DNA of 64,000 bases. It comes from Microbacterium yannicii. GTDB lineage: Bacteria > Actinomycetota > Actinomycetes > Actinomycetales > Microbacteriaceae. The notes below the pieces were generated by a model that was not told where the DNA came from, searched no databases, and was given only the letters and a program-made list of their open reading frames with translations. The stretch covers positions 98,330-162,329 of the forward strand of contig NZ_JAMXMB010000011.1 in assembly GCF_024055635.1 (NCBI RefSeq), given 5' to 3'. The translations under genes and the position numbers were made by a program. Positions 51,312 to 60,212 of this stretch are shown here, in pieces; the stretch's first letter is position 1, and each line of letters starts with the position of its first letter.

Positions 51312-52373
51312 ATGAATCGCACCGACATCGCACACGCACTGCTCGAGCGCTACTACGCCGACGCAGATCTGCTCGTCGACCAGGGGGTAGCCTCCTCGGA
51401 CGACGTGGATGTGGCGATGCGATTGGGGGCCGGGTACCCGGCGGGCCCCTTCGAGACGCGCGGTGGGCGGCACTCTGCCGTTCCGGACGCGCCCCCTCGA
51501 CCGGACTCGCCCTGGTCGGCCGTGGCCGTCGTGGGTACCGGGCACATGGCCTCGGGTATCGCGGAGGCGGTGGCCCGCGCGGGTGAGGTGGTCACGGTGA
51601 TCGGCCGGGGCGCGGCATCCCTCGACCGCTCGCGAGCCGCGATCGGCGCCAACCTCGACCGTTCGGTCGGACGTGGACGCCTTTCGATTCAGGATGCCGC
51701 ACTCGTCGTGGACCGGATCCGATTCGTGACGGGCCTCGATGCCCTGCCTGACGACACGGAGGTCGTCATCGAAGCGGTCACCGAAGACCTCGCCGTCAAG
51801 CGCTCCGTGCTGACCCAGATCGACCAGCGGGTCGGATCGGCAGCCGTCCTCGCGACGAACACGAGCTCGTATCGGGTGGCCGATGTCATGCAGGACGTGT
51901 CGATGCAGCGACGCACGCTGGCGCTCCATTTCTTCAATCCGGCCGCCGTGATGAAGCTCGTCGAGGTGGTACCCGGGCCGGCGAGTGATTCCGTCGCAGC
52001 GACGGCGGCGGACTGGGTCCGATCGCTCGGCAAGTCGCCGGTCTTCAGTGCTGATGCGCGAGGGTTCATCGTCAACCGGCTGCTGATCCCGTACTTGAAC
52101 GATGCCGCGCGGCTTCATGACAACGGCTGTTCGGTGGACGACATCGACGCCGCCATGAAGGGCGCGCCCGGCCTTCCCATGGGGCCGTTCGCCCTGCTCG
52201 ATCTCATCGGACTGGACGTCACCGTCGCGGCACTCGACTCGATGGCCGAGGCGGAGCCGGGCGACGAACGGTTGGTGCCCGCCGCGGCGCTCATCCAGCT
52301 CGTCGCCGAAGGCCGTCTCGGCCGCAAGAGCGGCGCGGGCTTCTACTCCCACGGAGGCACTCATGCACGATGA
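51312..52373 (+). CDS. 3-hydroxyacyl-CoA dehydrogenase with a repeated N-terminal segment (353 aa)
   Basis: A 3HCDH protein in unusual order. Residues 69-250 hold the NAD domain (VAVVGTGHMASGIAEAVARAG, then NTSSYRVADV and LHFFNPAAVMKLVEVV) and 250-345 the C-terminal domain (RGFIVNRLLIPYLNDAA, DIDAAMKGAPGLPMGPFALLDLIGLD). The first 50 residues (RYYADADLLVDQGVASSDDVDVAMRLGAGYPAGPFE) look like a second copy of part of the C-terminal domain, normally dimer-forming. It would oxidise a 3-hydroxyacyl-CoA. GAGAGG precedes the ATG. It starts a five-gene operon under the shared operator and overlaps the aldehyde dehydrogenase gene by 11 bases. Confidence 0.87.
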   Translation: MNRTDIAHALLERYYADADLLVDQGVASSDDVDVAMRLGAGYPAGPFETRGGRHSAVPDAPPRPDSPWSAVAVVGTGHMASGIAEAVARAGEVVTVIGRGAASLDRSRAAIGANLDRSVGRGRLSIQDAALVVDRIRFVTGLDALPDDTEVVIEAVTEDLAVKRSVLTQIDQRVGSAAVLATNTSSYRVADVMQDVSMQRRTLALHFFNPAAVMKLVEVVPGPASDSVAATAADWVRSLGKSPVFSADARGFIVNRLLIPYLNDAARLHDNGCSVDDIDAAMKGAPGLPMGPFALLDLIGLDVTVAALDSMAEAEPGDERLVPAAALIQLVAEGRLGRKSGAGFYSHGGTHAR

Positions 52374-53793
52374 CCTGCGCGAACGCGGCCGGTTCTTCAT
52401 CGACGGCCGGTGGACCGCGCCCCTCGTCTCGGCGCCGGCGGTGGAGGTGACGGATTCCTCCAGTGGCGGTCGACTGGGAAGTGTGCCGGCAGGCGGCGCG
52501 GGCGATGTCGACCGTGCGCTGGCCGCGGCGCAGGGAGCCGCCGACGAGTGGCGGCGTACTGATCCCGGCGAGCGGGCGTCCGCGCTGGAAGCCGTCCGCG
52601 AACGCCTCGCGGCACGCCTCGACGAGATCGCCCAGGTCATCAGCCTCGAGGTCGGGACTCCCGCCAACATCTCCAAGAAGGTGCAGGTCGGTCTGCCCTT
52701 GGCGACCTTGCAGGGTTTCGCCGATTCTGCGCGCTCGTTCGAATGGGATCGCCCCGTCGGGAACTCCGTCGTGACACGGGAGGGCGCCGGTGTGGTCGCG
52801 GCGATCACACCGTGGAACTACCCGCTGCATCAGCTCGTCGGCAAGGTCGGCGGCGCTCTCGCAGCGGGAAGCACCGTGGTGGCCAAACCCGCCAGCGATG
52901 CTCCGCTGGCGGCGTTCGCCCTGGCCGATGCCATCGAGGCGGCGGGTCTGCCGGCAGGCGTGTTCAACCTCGTGAGCGGCGGCGGCGCCGCGGTGGGCGA
53001 GCCGCTCGCGAGCGACCCGAGGGTTGATCTCGTCTCCTTCACCGGCTCGACCTCGGTGGGCGCGCACATCGCCGCCCTCGCGGCGGCGAACGTCACCCGC
53101 ACGAGCCTCGAACTCGGCGGCAAGTCGGCCAGCATCGTCCTCGACGACGCCGATCTCGAGCGTGCCGTCCGGTCCAGCGTCGGAAACGCGTTCCTGAACT
53201 CTGGTCAGACATGCTCCGCCTGGACACGGCTCGTCGTGCCGCGGGCGCTCCAGGACCGTGTGATCGAGATCGCCGCCGCGTCGGTCGAACGGCTCCGACT
53301 CGGCCATCCCCTCCAGGAGAGCACGCGGCTGGGCCCGTTGGTGTCGGCGGCGCAGCAGCGATCGGTGCGGGCACACATCGATCGCGGCGCGGGGATCGCG
53401 CGGCTGATCGCCGGGGGCTCGGCGCAGCCTGCCGGCCTCGAGACGGGGTTCTACGTCGCGCCGACGATCTTCGCCGATGTCGACAACTCCTCACCGCTGG
53501 GGCAAGAAGAGATCTTCGGCCCGGTGCTGTCCATCATCCCGTTCGACTCGGAGGAGCAGGCGGTGGCCATCGCCAATGACAGCCCCTACGGGCTCGCAGG
53601 CGGCGTGTGGAGTGGGGACCCGGAGCGCGCGCTCGCCGTCGCGCGGCGCATCCGCACCGGACAGGTGGACATCAACGGCGCGGCCTTCAATCCGGTCGCT
53701 CCTTTCGGCGGAGTGAAGTCGTCGGGTTACGGACGTGAGTTCGGCGAGTACGGCATTGAAGAGTTCACCGTGACGAAAGCGATCCAGCGATGA
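52363..53793 (+). CDS. Aldehyde dehydrogenase family protein (476 aa)
   Basis: A complete NAD(P)-dependent aldehyde dehydrogenase: ITPWNYPLHQLVGKVGGAL (Asn), SFTGSTSVG, LELGGKSASIV (Glu), SGQTCSAWTR (catalytic Cys), and the C-terminal PFGGVKSSGYGREFGEYG. It would oxidise an aldehyde from side-chain or ring-fission steps to an acid. The ATG overlaps the upstream dehydrogenase end and its stop overlaps the SnoaL-like start (ATGA). It is intact, in contrast to the remnant of the same family at 28790. Confidence 0.92.
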   Translation: MHDDLRERGRFFIDGRWTAPLVSAPAVEVTDSSSGGRLGSVPAGGAGDVDRALAAAQGAADEWRRTDPGERASALEAVRERLAARLDEIAQVISLEVGTPANISKKVQVGLPLATLQGFADSARSFEWDRPVGNSVVTREGAGVVAAITPWNYPLHQLVGKVGGALAAGSTVVAKPASDAPLAAFALADAIEAAGLPAGVFNLVSGGGAAVGEPLASDPRVDLVSFTGSTSVGAHIAALAAANVTRTSLELGGKSASIVLDDADLERAVRSSVGNAFLNSGQTCSAWTRLVVPRALQDRVIEIAAASVERLRLGHPLQESTRLGPLVSAAQQRSVRAHIDRGAGIARLIAGGSAQPAGLETGFYVAPTIFADVDNSSPLGQEEIFGPVLSIIPFDSEEQAVAIANDSPYGLAGGVWSGDPERALAVARRIRTGQVDINGAAFNPVAPFGGVKSSGYGREFGEYGIEEFTVTKAIQR

Positions 53794-54263
53794 GCCGCAC
53801 CCACCTCCAATCGATCAGCCGCTACTACGACGGGTGCTCCGGCGGTGACATCCCGCTCATGCTCGAGACGCTGCATCCTGATGTCGTCCACTATTTCCTT
53901 GCGCCGAACGTCGGTTCCGCACCGGTCGCCGGAGCCGAGCACCTCGTGCGGTACTGGCGGAAGGTCACCGGCATGATCCACGCGACCTGGGTCGTCGACC
54001 ACATCCTCGACGGGGTCGACGAAGCGGTGATCGAGTGGACGATGTCTTGGACGCCCTCCGGCAAGGAACAGTCAGTGGCCACGAGAGGGGCGGAGTGGTT
54101 CGTGTTCCGCGAGGGCCTCATCTCAGAGATCCGCTCCTACTACCAGCAGCGACCCGACACGACGGAACTCGACGGGTTCCCGTACACGGAACGCGGCTAC
54201 TCCACCGTCGGCCACCTCGACAGCGCGATCCATCAGCCAGTGCAGAACAGGGAAGCGCGATGA
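53790..54263 (+). CDS. SnoaL-like / NTF2-fold protein (157 aa)
   Basis: A small cone-shaped NTF2-fold protein: start SISRYYDGCSGGDIPLMLETLHPDV, AEHLVRYWRKVTG, and the last strand FREGLISEIRSYYQQRP. Members include limonene-epoxide hydrolase, scytalone dehydratase, polyketide cyclases and steroid isomerase; no family-specific catalytic set is evident. The gene is translationally coupled to both neighbours, so it probably acts on a pathway intermediate. Confidence in the fold is high, in the reaction low. Confidence 0.75.
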   Translation: MSRTHLQSISRYYDGCSGGDIPLMLETLHPDVVHYFLAPNVGSAPVAGAEHLVRYWRKVTGMIHATWVVDHILDGVDEAVIEWTMSWTPSGKEQSVATRGAEWFVFREGLISEIRSYYQQRPDTTELDGFPYTERGYSTVGHLDSAIHQPVQNREAR

Positions 54264-55003
54264 GCATCGACCTCCACATCGGCGACGGGCACGCGACAGT
54301 CACGATCAATCGGCCAGAGCGGATGAACGCTCTCGACGAGCCGACGAGGCTGGCGCTCGCCGAGGCCATCAGATCAGCCGCAAGCGAGCCGGAAGTCGGC
54401 GCGATCATCATCACCGGCGCAGGACGCGCCTTCTGCGCGGGCCAGGATCTGGCCGCGGTCCACGAACTCGACGACGCGTACGACACCGTCGCGCGCACGT
54501 ACAACCCGATCGCCGAGGCGATCGGCTCCGCATCCGTTCCGGTCATCGCCGCCGTCAACGGCGCCGCCGTCGGGGCGGGGATGGGCATCGCGCTGGCGTG
54601 TGACGTGGTGCTGATGTCGGAGAGGGCATCACTCGCCTGCGTCTTCGGCAAGGTCGGCCTCGTTCCCGACACGGGGACGTCGTGGCAGCTCGTGCGCAGT
54701 GTCGGCTACCTCCGGGCGTTCGAACTGGCCACCACGGGACGCCGCATCAGCGCGGACGAAGCACTCGCCCTGGGCCTAGCGGCGGAGATCGTCGACCCCG
54801 AGGCGCTGATGACGCGGGCGCAGGAGCTCGCCGGTGAGCTGGCGTCCGGTCCTCGCCTGGCGCAGCAGCTGACCAAGGAGGTGCTCCGGCTCGCTCAGAT
54901 CGCCACCCCGAGCGAGACGATGGAGCGGGAGGCCGTCAGCCAGGGAATCGCTGCACGTGACGGTGCGCATCTCCGCATGCGATCCGCGTTCCTCGCCCGT
55001 TGA
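54260..55003 (+). CDS. Enoyl-CoA hydratase/isomerase, PaaG-like (247 aa)
   Basis: A crotonase-fold protein: INRPERMNALDEPT, GRAFCAGQDLAAV, AAVGAGMGIALACD and VGLVPDTGTSW. The first Glu is missing (GAGMGIA), while the Asp in VPDTG is the catalytic acid of the PaaG group, which isomerises epoxyphenylacetyl-CoA and other ring enoyl-CoAs. So isomerisation of a ring or branched enoyl-CoA is likelier than hydration. The ATG overlaps the SnoaL-like stop. It lies 70 bases before the TetR gene of the regulon. Confidence 0.87.
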   Translation: MSIDLHIGDGHATVTINRPERMNALDEPTRLALAEAIRSAASEPEVGAIIITGAGRAFCAGQDLAAVHELDDAYDTVARTYNPIAEAIGSASVPVIAAVNGAAVGAGMGIALACDVVLMSERASLACVFGKVGLVPDTGTSWQLVRSVGYLRAFELATTGRRISADEALALGLAAEIVDPEALMTRAQELAGELASGPRLAQQLTKEVLRLAQIATPSETMEREAVSQGIAARDGAHLRMRSAFLAR

Positions 55004-55073
55004 GTCGAGGACGACCTCCGGCGCGCGTCGCACGGCCTGCGATATCGTGACTGCACATCAGGGGAGAGAATTC

Positions 55074-55691
55074 GTGAGCACCGCAGCCGAACGACGACCG
55101 ATCACGTCGCGGATGTCGGGTGATGCGCGCCGTGCCCAGATCCGGGAGGTCGCCGCCGATCTCTTCGACCGCTCGGGCTACCGCGATACGTCGATGGACA
55201 GGATCGCCGAGGAAGTCGGCATCAAGAAGGCGTCGCTGTACTACTACTTTCCGAGCAAGGACCGACTGCTCATCGAGATGCACGACGAGATGATCGAGCT
55301 CATCATCGCGTCGCACGAGGCGAGGATGAATGCCGGCACCGCCACCGCATCCGAACTGCTCCGCGGGATGATGACCGACATCATCTCGCTCCAGGAGACG
55401 CACCCCGGGTCGTTGCGGGTCTTCTTCGAGCACTTCAAGGAGATACCCGAGCCCGAGCGCGCCCGGGTCATGGAGCGTCGAGCGGTGTATGAGGGGTACC
55501 TGCGCGAGCAGCTCCAGCGCGGAATGGACGGCGGGGAGTTCAAGCCGCTCGACATCCGGTTCGCAACATTCGCGATCCTCGGAATGGCCAATTGGTCGTA
55601 TCAATGGTTCCGGCCGGGAGGCACCGCCACCGCCGAACAGGTCGCCGCGGCATTCTGGAGCATGCTCAGCGAAGGCATCGCTGCTACTTGA
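55074..55691 (+). CDS. TetR family transcriptional regulator, candidate regulator of the shared operator (205 aa)
   Basis: A TetR regulator: HTH at residues 18-65 (AQIREVAADLFDRSGYRDTSMDRIAEEVGIKKASLYYYFPSKDRLLIEM, IKKASLYYYFPSKDRL being the recognition part). The C-terminal domain (LQETHPGSLRVFFEHFKEIPEPERARVMERR) resembles KstR2-like and other acyl-CoA sensing members. The GTG start at 55074 has GGGGAGAG close by; the longer frame is unlikely. It is the fifth gene of an operon that carries the shared operator in its promoter, which is the classic layout for an autoregulated repressor. Confidence 0.88.
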   Translation: MSTAAERRPITSRMSGDARRAQIREVAADLFDRSGYRDTSMDRIAEEVGIKKASLYYYFPSKDRLLIEMHDEMIELIIASHEARMNAGTATASELLRGMMTDIISLQETHPGSLRVFFEHFKEIPEPERARVMERRAVYEGYLREQLQRGMDGGEFKPLDIRFATFAILGMANWSYQWFRPGGTATAEQVAAAFWSMLSEGIAAT

Positions 55692-56673
55692 CTGCGATCG
55701 GATTCACCGGCGACCCTACAGCGCCGGTGAACGGCAGCGGTTGCGCCGCAAGGAGGAACTCGTAGGTGCCGTCGGCAGCGCAATCCGCGGCAAGGCGGTC
55801 GAGGTCCCACATCTCGCCGAGCAGCAGTCCCACATGTGGCAGGAGCACCTGGTGCAGTGGCTGCATCGAGTTCGGGAACTCGTTCGGTCGCACCTCCACG
55901 CCCCACGTGTCTGTCGCCACGGCGGCGATCTCGCGCGCGTGGAGCCATTCAGCCGTCGTGAAGGACAGCCCCGGCGCGGGGCCGCCGGCGTACGTCCCCC
56001 AACCGACGCCGCGGCGTACGCGCGTGAGCTGACCGGTCCTCACGAGCAGGATGTCGCCGCGCCCGACCGCCGATGAGGCGCCCTGGGCCTCGATTGTGGC
56101 GTCGAGATCGGCGGGCGTGATGGCGTATCCATCCGGCAGTTCCCCACCGGCGAGGACACGGCCGACGTCGAGGAGCACGCCTCGGCTGACCATCGGCTCC
56201 GAGACATGCTCGATGCCCGTCGCGAGGTCGCCCTCGCTGGTCACCGTGCGGGCAGCCACGCGGTTGTTCCACCCGATGCCGTGGTCGAACACGTGGCCGA
56301 GCCCATCCCACTGGGTCGAGCATTGCAGCGGCATGAAGACGCAGTCGTCGGCCACCGAGAGCCCGTGCGGAAGTCCCATGATTTCGGCTGTATCCATGCC
56401 GGTGCTGGTCATGGTGTGCACGGGGTTGACGCGCCGCTTCCAGCCGTTCTGCGGGCCGTCGTTGTCGAACGGGAGCGACAGCGAGAACGTCTCGCCGCGT
56501 ATCACGAGCGATGACGCCGCGACGCGCTTGTCGGCGTCGATGAAGTTGACGGTGCCGCGCGCATCGTCGGGGCCCCATCGATCCCAGTTGCTGACACTCG
56601 CCGATACCGACGCGATCGCCGCCTCGGCGTCGTTGCCGTAGCGTGCGACGGCGGGTGTGGTGACGTCGGTCAT
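55684..56673 (-). CDS. Cyclase family protein (kynurenine formamidase-like) (329 aa)
   Basis: A cyclase-family (PF04199-like) metal hydrolase of the longer type: FSLSLPFDNDGPQNGW, the metal region CSTQWDGLGHVFDHGIGWNN (HxGTHxD-like), GVLLDVGRVL and DILLVRTGQ. Close relatives are amidases, lactone or formamide hydrolases. It overlaps the amidohydrolase gene upstream by 4 bases and shares 8 bases with the end of the convergent TetR gene. With the amidohydrolase it probably opens or trims a cyclic intermediate. Confidence 0.82.
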   Translation of the reverse strand: MTDVTTPAVARYGNDAEAAIASVSASVSNWDRWGPDDARGTVNFIDADKRVAASSLVIRGETFSLSLPFDNDGPQNGWKRRVNPVHTMTSTGMDTAEIMGLPHGLSVADDCVFMPLQCSTQWDGLGHVFDHGIGWNNRVAARTVTSEGDLATGIEHVSEPMVSRGVLLDVGRVLAGGELPDGYAITPADLDATIEAQGASSAVGRGDILLVRTGQLTRVRRGVGWGTYAGGPAPGLSFTTAEWLHAREIAAVATDTWGVEVRPNEFPNSMQPLHQVLLPHVGLLLGEMWDLDRLAADCAADGTYEFLLAAQPLPFTGAVGSPVNPIAVK

Positions 56674-57692
56674 AGGGTCTCCCTCATCGTGATTCGTTCC
56701 ATGAGCCGCGGCCCGAAAAGCCCCTGAGCGCTCCCGGACGTGACTGCGGCGCGTGCCGCGCGGTCGCTCAGCGCGGCTTCGATCCGGTCGATCGGGTCGT
56801 CGACGCCCATGTCGAACGGGTAGTCGCTTCCGAGCGTGACGTGGTCGTCGCCGACACTTTCGACGAGGAATCGCAGGGCAGGTGCCGTGTAGACGAGCGC
56901 GTCGAACCACATCCGTCGCAGATACCAGCTGGGCGGATGCTCACATGTGCGCGCATCCTCCCGCTGATGCCAGGCGTGGTCGGCGCGGCCGCTGTAGCTG
57001 GGCAGCCATCCCCCCGCATGCGCTGCCCAGACCCGCAGATCCGGGAACCGGTCCAGCACGCCGCCGAAGATGAGCCGCGACAATGCGAGCGACGTCTCGG
57101 TCGGGTTGCCGACGTGATTGAACATGTAGCCCACGTCGAGGCGCTCGGCGAGGCTGCACCCCCATGGATGAATGAGCACGGGCACGTCCAGCTCGACGGC
57201 CGTCTCCCAGAACTGGGAGAGCGACGGATCGTCCAGCTCCACGCCCGGCGCGGCCGTCGTCGAGATCTGCACGCCGACCGCTCCCAGCTCGACCGCCTGG
57301 CGCAGCTGACGCGCCGCGAGATCCGGAAGGTGGAGCGCGACCGTGCTCACAGGCACGAGTCGATCGGGCGCCGCGCGGCAGAAGTCGGCCACCGCGGTGT
57401 TCACCTCGCCGACGTAGCGGTCGGCCAGGGACCGCTGCATCCACGGCCGCGCGATCGGAGTCGCACTCACCGCTTGGACATCGACGCGCGCCGCATCCAT
57501 CGCTGCCAGGCGTTCGGGCAGCGAGGTGAGCCTTCGTGCGAGTGCCGCGAACTGCTCCCGGTTGTACGCTGCCGATTCGGCGCCCAGTGCTCGTGCGTCG
57601 GAGGCGAGCTGGGCGGTGAAGCCAGGCTCTCCGGCGAGGAGCCGATCGGCGTCGGGGGTTCCCAGATGGGCGTGCACGTCGATTGTTCTCAC
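56670..57692 (-). CDS. Amidohydrolase family protein, ACMSD-like (340 aa)
   Basis: An amidohydrolase-2 protein: metal motif TIDVHAHLG at the N-terminus, LIHPWGCSL, AAHAGGWLPSYSGR and GSDYPFDMG as the late His/Asp ligands. The group includes aminocarboxymuconate-semialdehyde decarboxylase, gamma-resorcylate and other aromatic acid decarboxylases, and lactonases. The GTG at 57690-57692 follows GGGAGGT; longer frames overlap the operator. It begins a two-gene leftward unit, divergent from the FAH-like operon, with the shared operator in between. Confidence 0.85.
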   Translation of the reverse strand: MRTIDVHAHLGTPDADRLLAGEPGFTAQLASDARALGAESAAYNREQFAALARRLTSLPERLAAMDAARVDVQAVSATPIARPWMQRSLADRYVGEVNTAVADFCRAAPDRLVPVSTVALHLPDLAARQLRQAVELGAVGVQISTTAAPGVELDDPSLSQFWETAVELDVPVLIHPWGCSLAERLDVGYMFNHVGNPTETSLALSRLIFGGVLDRFPDLRVWAAHAGGWLPSYSGRADHAWHQREDARTCEHPPSWYLRRMWFDALVYTAPALRFLVESVGDDHVTLGSDYPFDMGVDDPIDRIEAALSDRAARAAVTSGSAQGLFGPRLMERITMRETL

Positions 57693-57749
57693 GGCCCGAG
57701 ACCTCCCTTGGTTTCTCTTCGCCGCCACGTTATCGTTCTCTGAGGACGC

Positions 57750-57773
57750 TATCAACCGTCCGTAAGGTAGATA
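57750..57773. promoter_or_regulatory. Shared operator, copy 3
   Basis: TATCAACC (57750-57757), 8 bases, GGTAGATA (57766-57773). The right half-site is identical to those at 42947 and 51263; the left has one mismatch. It lies between divergent genes, 18 bases from the GTG at 57791. Confidence 0.65.
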
Positions 57774-57790
57774 AGGAAGAGAGGACACCC

Positions 57791-58759
57791 GTGCGACTCG
57801 CAACGATGCGGAATGGCACACGCGACGGAGCACTGCATCTGGTCGCTCGCGACGGCATTCGGGCCGCGAGCGCGCAGGCGGTCGCCCCGACTCTGCTCGC
57901 TGCGCTGGAGGAGTGGCCACGCGTGCGAGCAGATCTCGAAGCGCTCGCCGCTGAGCTCGAGGCCGGTGGACCTTCGACGATCCCGTTCGACGACTCCCTC
58001 GCGCTCGCTCCGTTGCCCCGCACGTGGCAGTGGCTCGATGCGTCCGCCTTCCTCAACCACGGCGCACTGCTCTCGCGCTCACTCGGAATGGACCCGATCG
58101 TTTCGCCGGTGCCGCTGATGTATCAGGGGATGTCGCACGAGTTCCTCGCTCCGCACGAGCCCGTCACGTTGTGGAACCCGCGCGGCGACCTGGATTTCGA
58201 AGGTGAGTTCGCGGTGGTCCTTCGCGAGACTCCGGCAGGGATCGACGCCGACGCGGCCCTGGAGCACATCGCACTCGTCACCTTCGTCAACGACTGGTCG
58301 CAGCGCGCCATCGTGGTCGAGGAAATGGGCCGAAAGTTCGGCTTCATCGAAGGAAAGCCCGCGACCACGATGGCCCCGGTCGCGGCCACCCCGGACGAGC
58401 TGGGCGAGTGCTGGCAGGACGGCCGGATCACCGCGACCCTCACCGTCGCATTGAACGGGGAGCGTTTCGGCGAGGTGCCGGCGGGGGAGATGGACTACAG
58501 CTTCGGTGAGCTGATCGCCTACGCCGCCCGGACGCGCAACCTGGCGGCGGGAACGGTGATCGGCAGCGGGACGGTGTCGAGCACCAAGTACGCGGAGACG
58601 GGCTCGGCGTGCATCGCGGAGCGGCGCGGCATCGAGATCATCCAGACCGGCTCCGCCTCCACTCCCTACCTCCGCGACGGTGACCGTGTGAGCATGCGAG
58701 TCGAGATCAATGGAGACACCGTGTTCGGCCGGGTGGATCAGACCGTGGTGCGTCGATGA
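57791..58759 (+). CDS. Fumarylacetoacetate hydrolase family protein (322 aa)
   Basis: A second FAH-family protein: YQGMSHEFLAPHE, DLDFEGEFAVVL (metal ligands), VTFVNDWSQRAIV, and GNVIGSGT-like TVIGSGTVSSTK at the end. It is the longer FAH group (fumarylacetoacetase-like, acylpyruvase). In the beta-ketoadipate-like operon it probably hydrolyses a ring-cleavage product, perhaps a different one from the 43892 protein. The GTG start follows AAGGAAGAGAGG. It opens the operon to 60985 (or 62219), with ATGA overlap to the CoA-transferase. Confidence 0.87.
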   Translation: MRLATMRNGTRDGALHLVARDGIRAASAQAVAPTLLAALEEWPRVRADLEALAAELEAGGPSTIPFDDSLALAPLPRTWQWLDASAFLNHGALLSRSLGMDPIVSPVPLMYQGMSHEFLAPHEPVTLWNPRGDLDFEGEFAVVLRETPAGIDADAALEHIALVTFVNDWSQRAIVVEEMGRKFGFIEGKPATTMAPVAATPDELGECWQDGRITATLTVALNGERFGEVPAGEMDYSFGELIAYAARTRNLAAGTVIGSGTVSSTKYAETGSACIAERRGIEIIQTGSASTPYLRDGDRVSMRVEINGDTVFGRVDQTVVRR

Positions 58760-59532
58760 TCGACAAGTCTGTTCCGGATGCCGCAGCCGCCGTCGCCGGG
58801 ATCCGCGACGGAGCCACCATCATGATCGGCGGCTTCGGGCGCGCTGGGGAACCCGTCGAGTTGATCGACGCGCTTATCGAACAAGGCGCGCAGGACCTGA
58901 CCATCGTCAACAACAACGCGGGAAGCGGCGACTCCGGGCTGGCCGCGCTGCTAGCCCGAGGCCGCGTACGCAAGGTGATCTGTTCGTTTCCGCGGCAGCA
59001 TGACTCCTGGGTCTTCGACGGCCTGTACCGCGCGGGTGAGCTCGAGCTCGAGCTCGTGCCGCAGGGCAACCTCGCCGAGCGGATCCGCGCTGCCGGCGCG
59101 GGGATCGGCGCCTTCTTCACGCCCACCGGTGTGGGCACGGAACTCGCAGCGGGCAAGGAGGAACGCGTCATCGACGGCCGCACGTACGTCCTGGAGCATC
59201 CGATCAAGGCCGAATATGCCCTTGTCAGCGGATGGCGCGCTGACCGCTGGGGGAACGTCGTCTACCGAAAGACGTCACGCAACTTCGGACCTGTCATGGC
59301 GGCCGCCGCGACCACCACGATCGTGCAGGTCGACGAGCTTCTGCCGCTCGGATCGCTCGACCCCGAGAGCGTCGTGACACCCGGCATCTTCGTCGATCGG
59401 ATCGTCGGCGTCGGCGATCGTGCGTGGCTGAACGAGGGCGATTTCGTCGGCGGAGTGGACATCGAAGGTCGTCCGCTCGCGAGCGCTTCGACAGGCTCAG
59501 CGACCGGGACGAAGAGGAAGGTCGACCAGTGA
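58756..59532 (+). CDS. 3-oxoacid CoA-transferase subunit A (258 aa)
   Basis: The A subunit of a family I CoA-transferase: GATIMIGGFGRAGEPVELIDALIEQG, NNNAGSGDSGLAAL, and ELVPQGNLAERIRAAGAGIGAFFTPTGVGT. It fits the 3-oxoadipate/3-oxoacid group (PcaI/CatI-like). With subunit B it moves CoA from succinyl-CoA to an oxo acid. The last 18 residues ([18 protein letters not shown]) are longer than usual and are encoded by a repeat-like sequence (59486-59505). Its stop overlaps the B-subunit start. Confidence 0.92.
   Translation: MIDKSVPDAAAAVAGIRDGATIMIGGFGRAGEPVELIDALIEQGAQDLTIVNNNAGSGDSGLAALLARGRVRKVICSFPRQHDSWVFDGLYRAGELELELVPQGNLAERIRAAGAGIGAFFTPTGVGTELAAGKEERVIDGRTYVLEHPIKAEYALVSGWRADRWGNVVYRKTSRNFGPVMAAAATTTIVQVDELLPLGSLDPESVVTPGIFVDRIVGVGDRAWLNEGDFVGGVDIEGRPLASASTGSATGTKRKVDQ
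59486..59505 (+). repeat. REP-like sequence inside the CoA-transferase A gene
   Basis: CTTCGACAGGCTCAGCGACC resembles a short sequence repeated widely in Microbacterium and related genomes. It follows the palindrome GCTCGCGAGC (59475-59484). Here it codes for an extra C-terminal tail without shifting the frame. Confidence 0.5.
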
Positions 59533-60212
59533 GCGTCAGCGAACCGAAGGCGCAGGCCGCCCGCATCAGCCGCGAGCAGCTCGCGGCCCGCATCGCGCAG
59601 GACATCCCGGAGGGCTCGTACGTCAACCTCGGCATCGGGGCGCCCACCCTGGTGGCGAACTTCCTGCCGGAGACGCTCGAGATCATCCTGCATACCGAGA
59701 ACGGGCTGCTCGGCATGGGACCGGCCCCCGAGCCGGACCTCGTCGACCCGGACCTGATCAATGCGGGCAAGCTGCCGGTCACCGCGCTGGCGGGGGCGGC
59801 GTACTTCCACCATGCCGACTCGTTCGGCATGATGCGCGGCGGGCATCTCGACGTCTGCGTGCTCGGCGCCTTCCAGGTCTCCGAGCGCGGTGACCTGGCG
59901 AACTGGTCCACCGGTGCGCCCGGCGCGATCCCCGCCGTCGGCGGCGCCATGGACCTCGCCATCGGTGCGAAGAACGTCTACGTCATGACCGACCTGCTCA
60001 CCAAGACCGGCGAATCCAAGCTCGTCGAAGCGTGCACGTACCCGCTCACCGGCGTCGCGTGCGTGACCCGTGTCTACACCGACCACGCGATCTTCGATGT
60101 CACGCCCGACGGATTTGCCGTGCGCGAGGCGTTCGGCGAGAACACCGTCGCGTCGCTGTCGGAGCTGACCGGCCTGGAGTTCGCAGAGATCGAGGCGGTT
60201 CAGCTCTCATGA
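59529..60212 (+). CDS. 3-oxoacid CoA-transferase subunit B (227 aa)
   Basis: The B subunit: [17 protein letters not shown], the catalytic Glu in [14 protein letters not shown], and [23 protein letters not shown] (family signature). The full set of B-subunit motifs is present, so the pair should form an active PcaIJ/ScoAB-like enzyme. The GTG overlaps the A-subunit stop (GTGA). It links ring-cleavage products to CoA esters that the following hydratase and thiolase-type steps can use. Confidence 0.92.
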   Translation: MSVSEPKAQAARISREQLAARIAQDIPEGSYVNLGIGAPTLVANFLPETLEIILHTENGLLGMGPAPEPDLVDPDLINAGKLPVTALAGAAYFHHADSFGMMRGGHLDVCVLGAFQVSERGDLANWSTGAPGAIPAVGGAMDLAIGAKNVYVMTDLLTKTGESKLVEACTYPLTGVACVTRVYTDHAIFDVTPDGFAVREAFGENTVASLSELTGLEFAEIEAVQLS

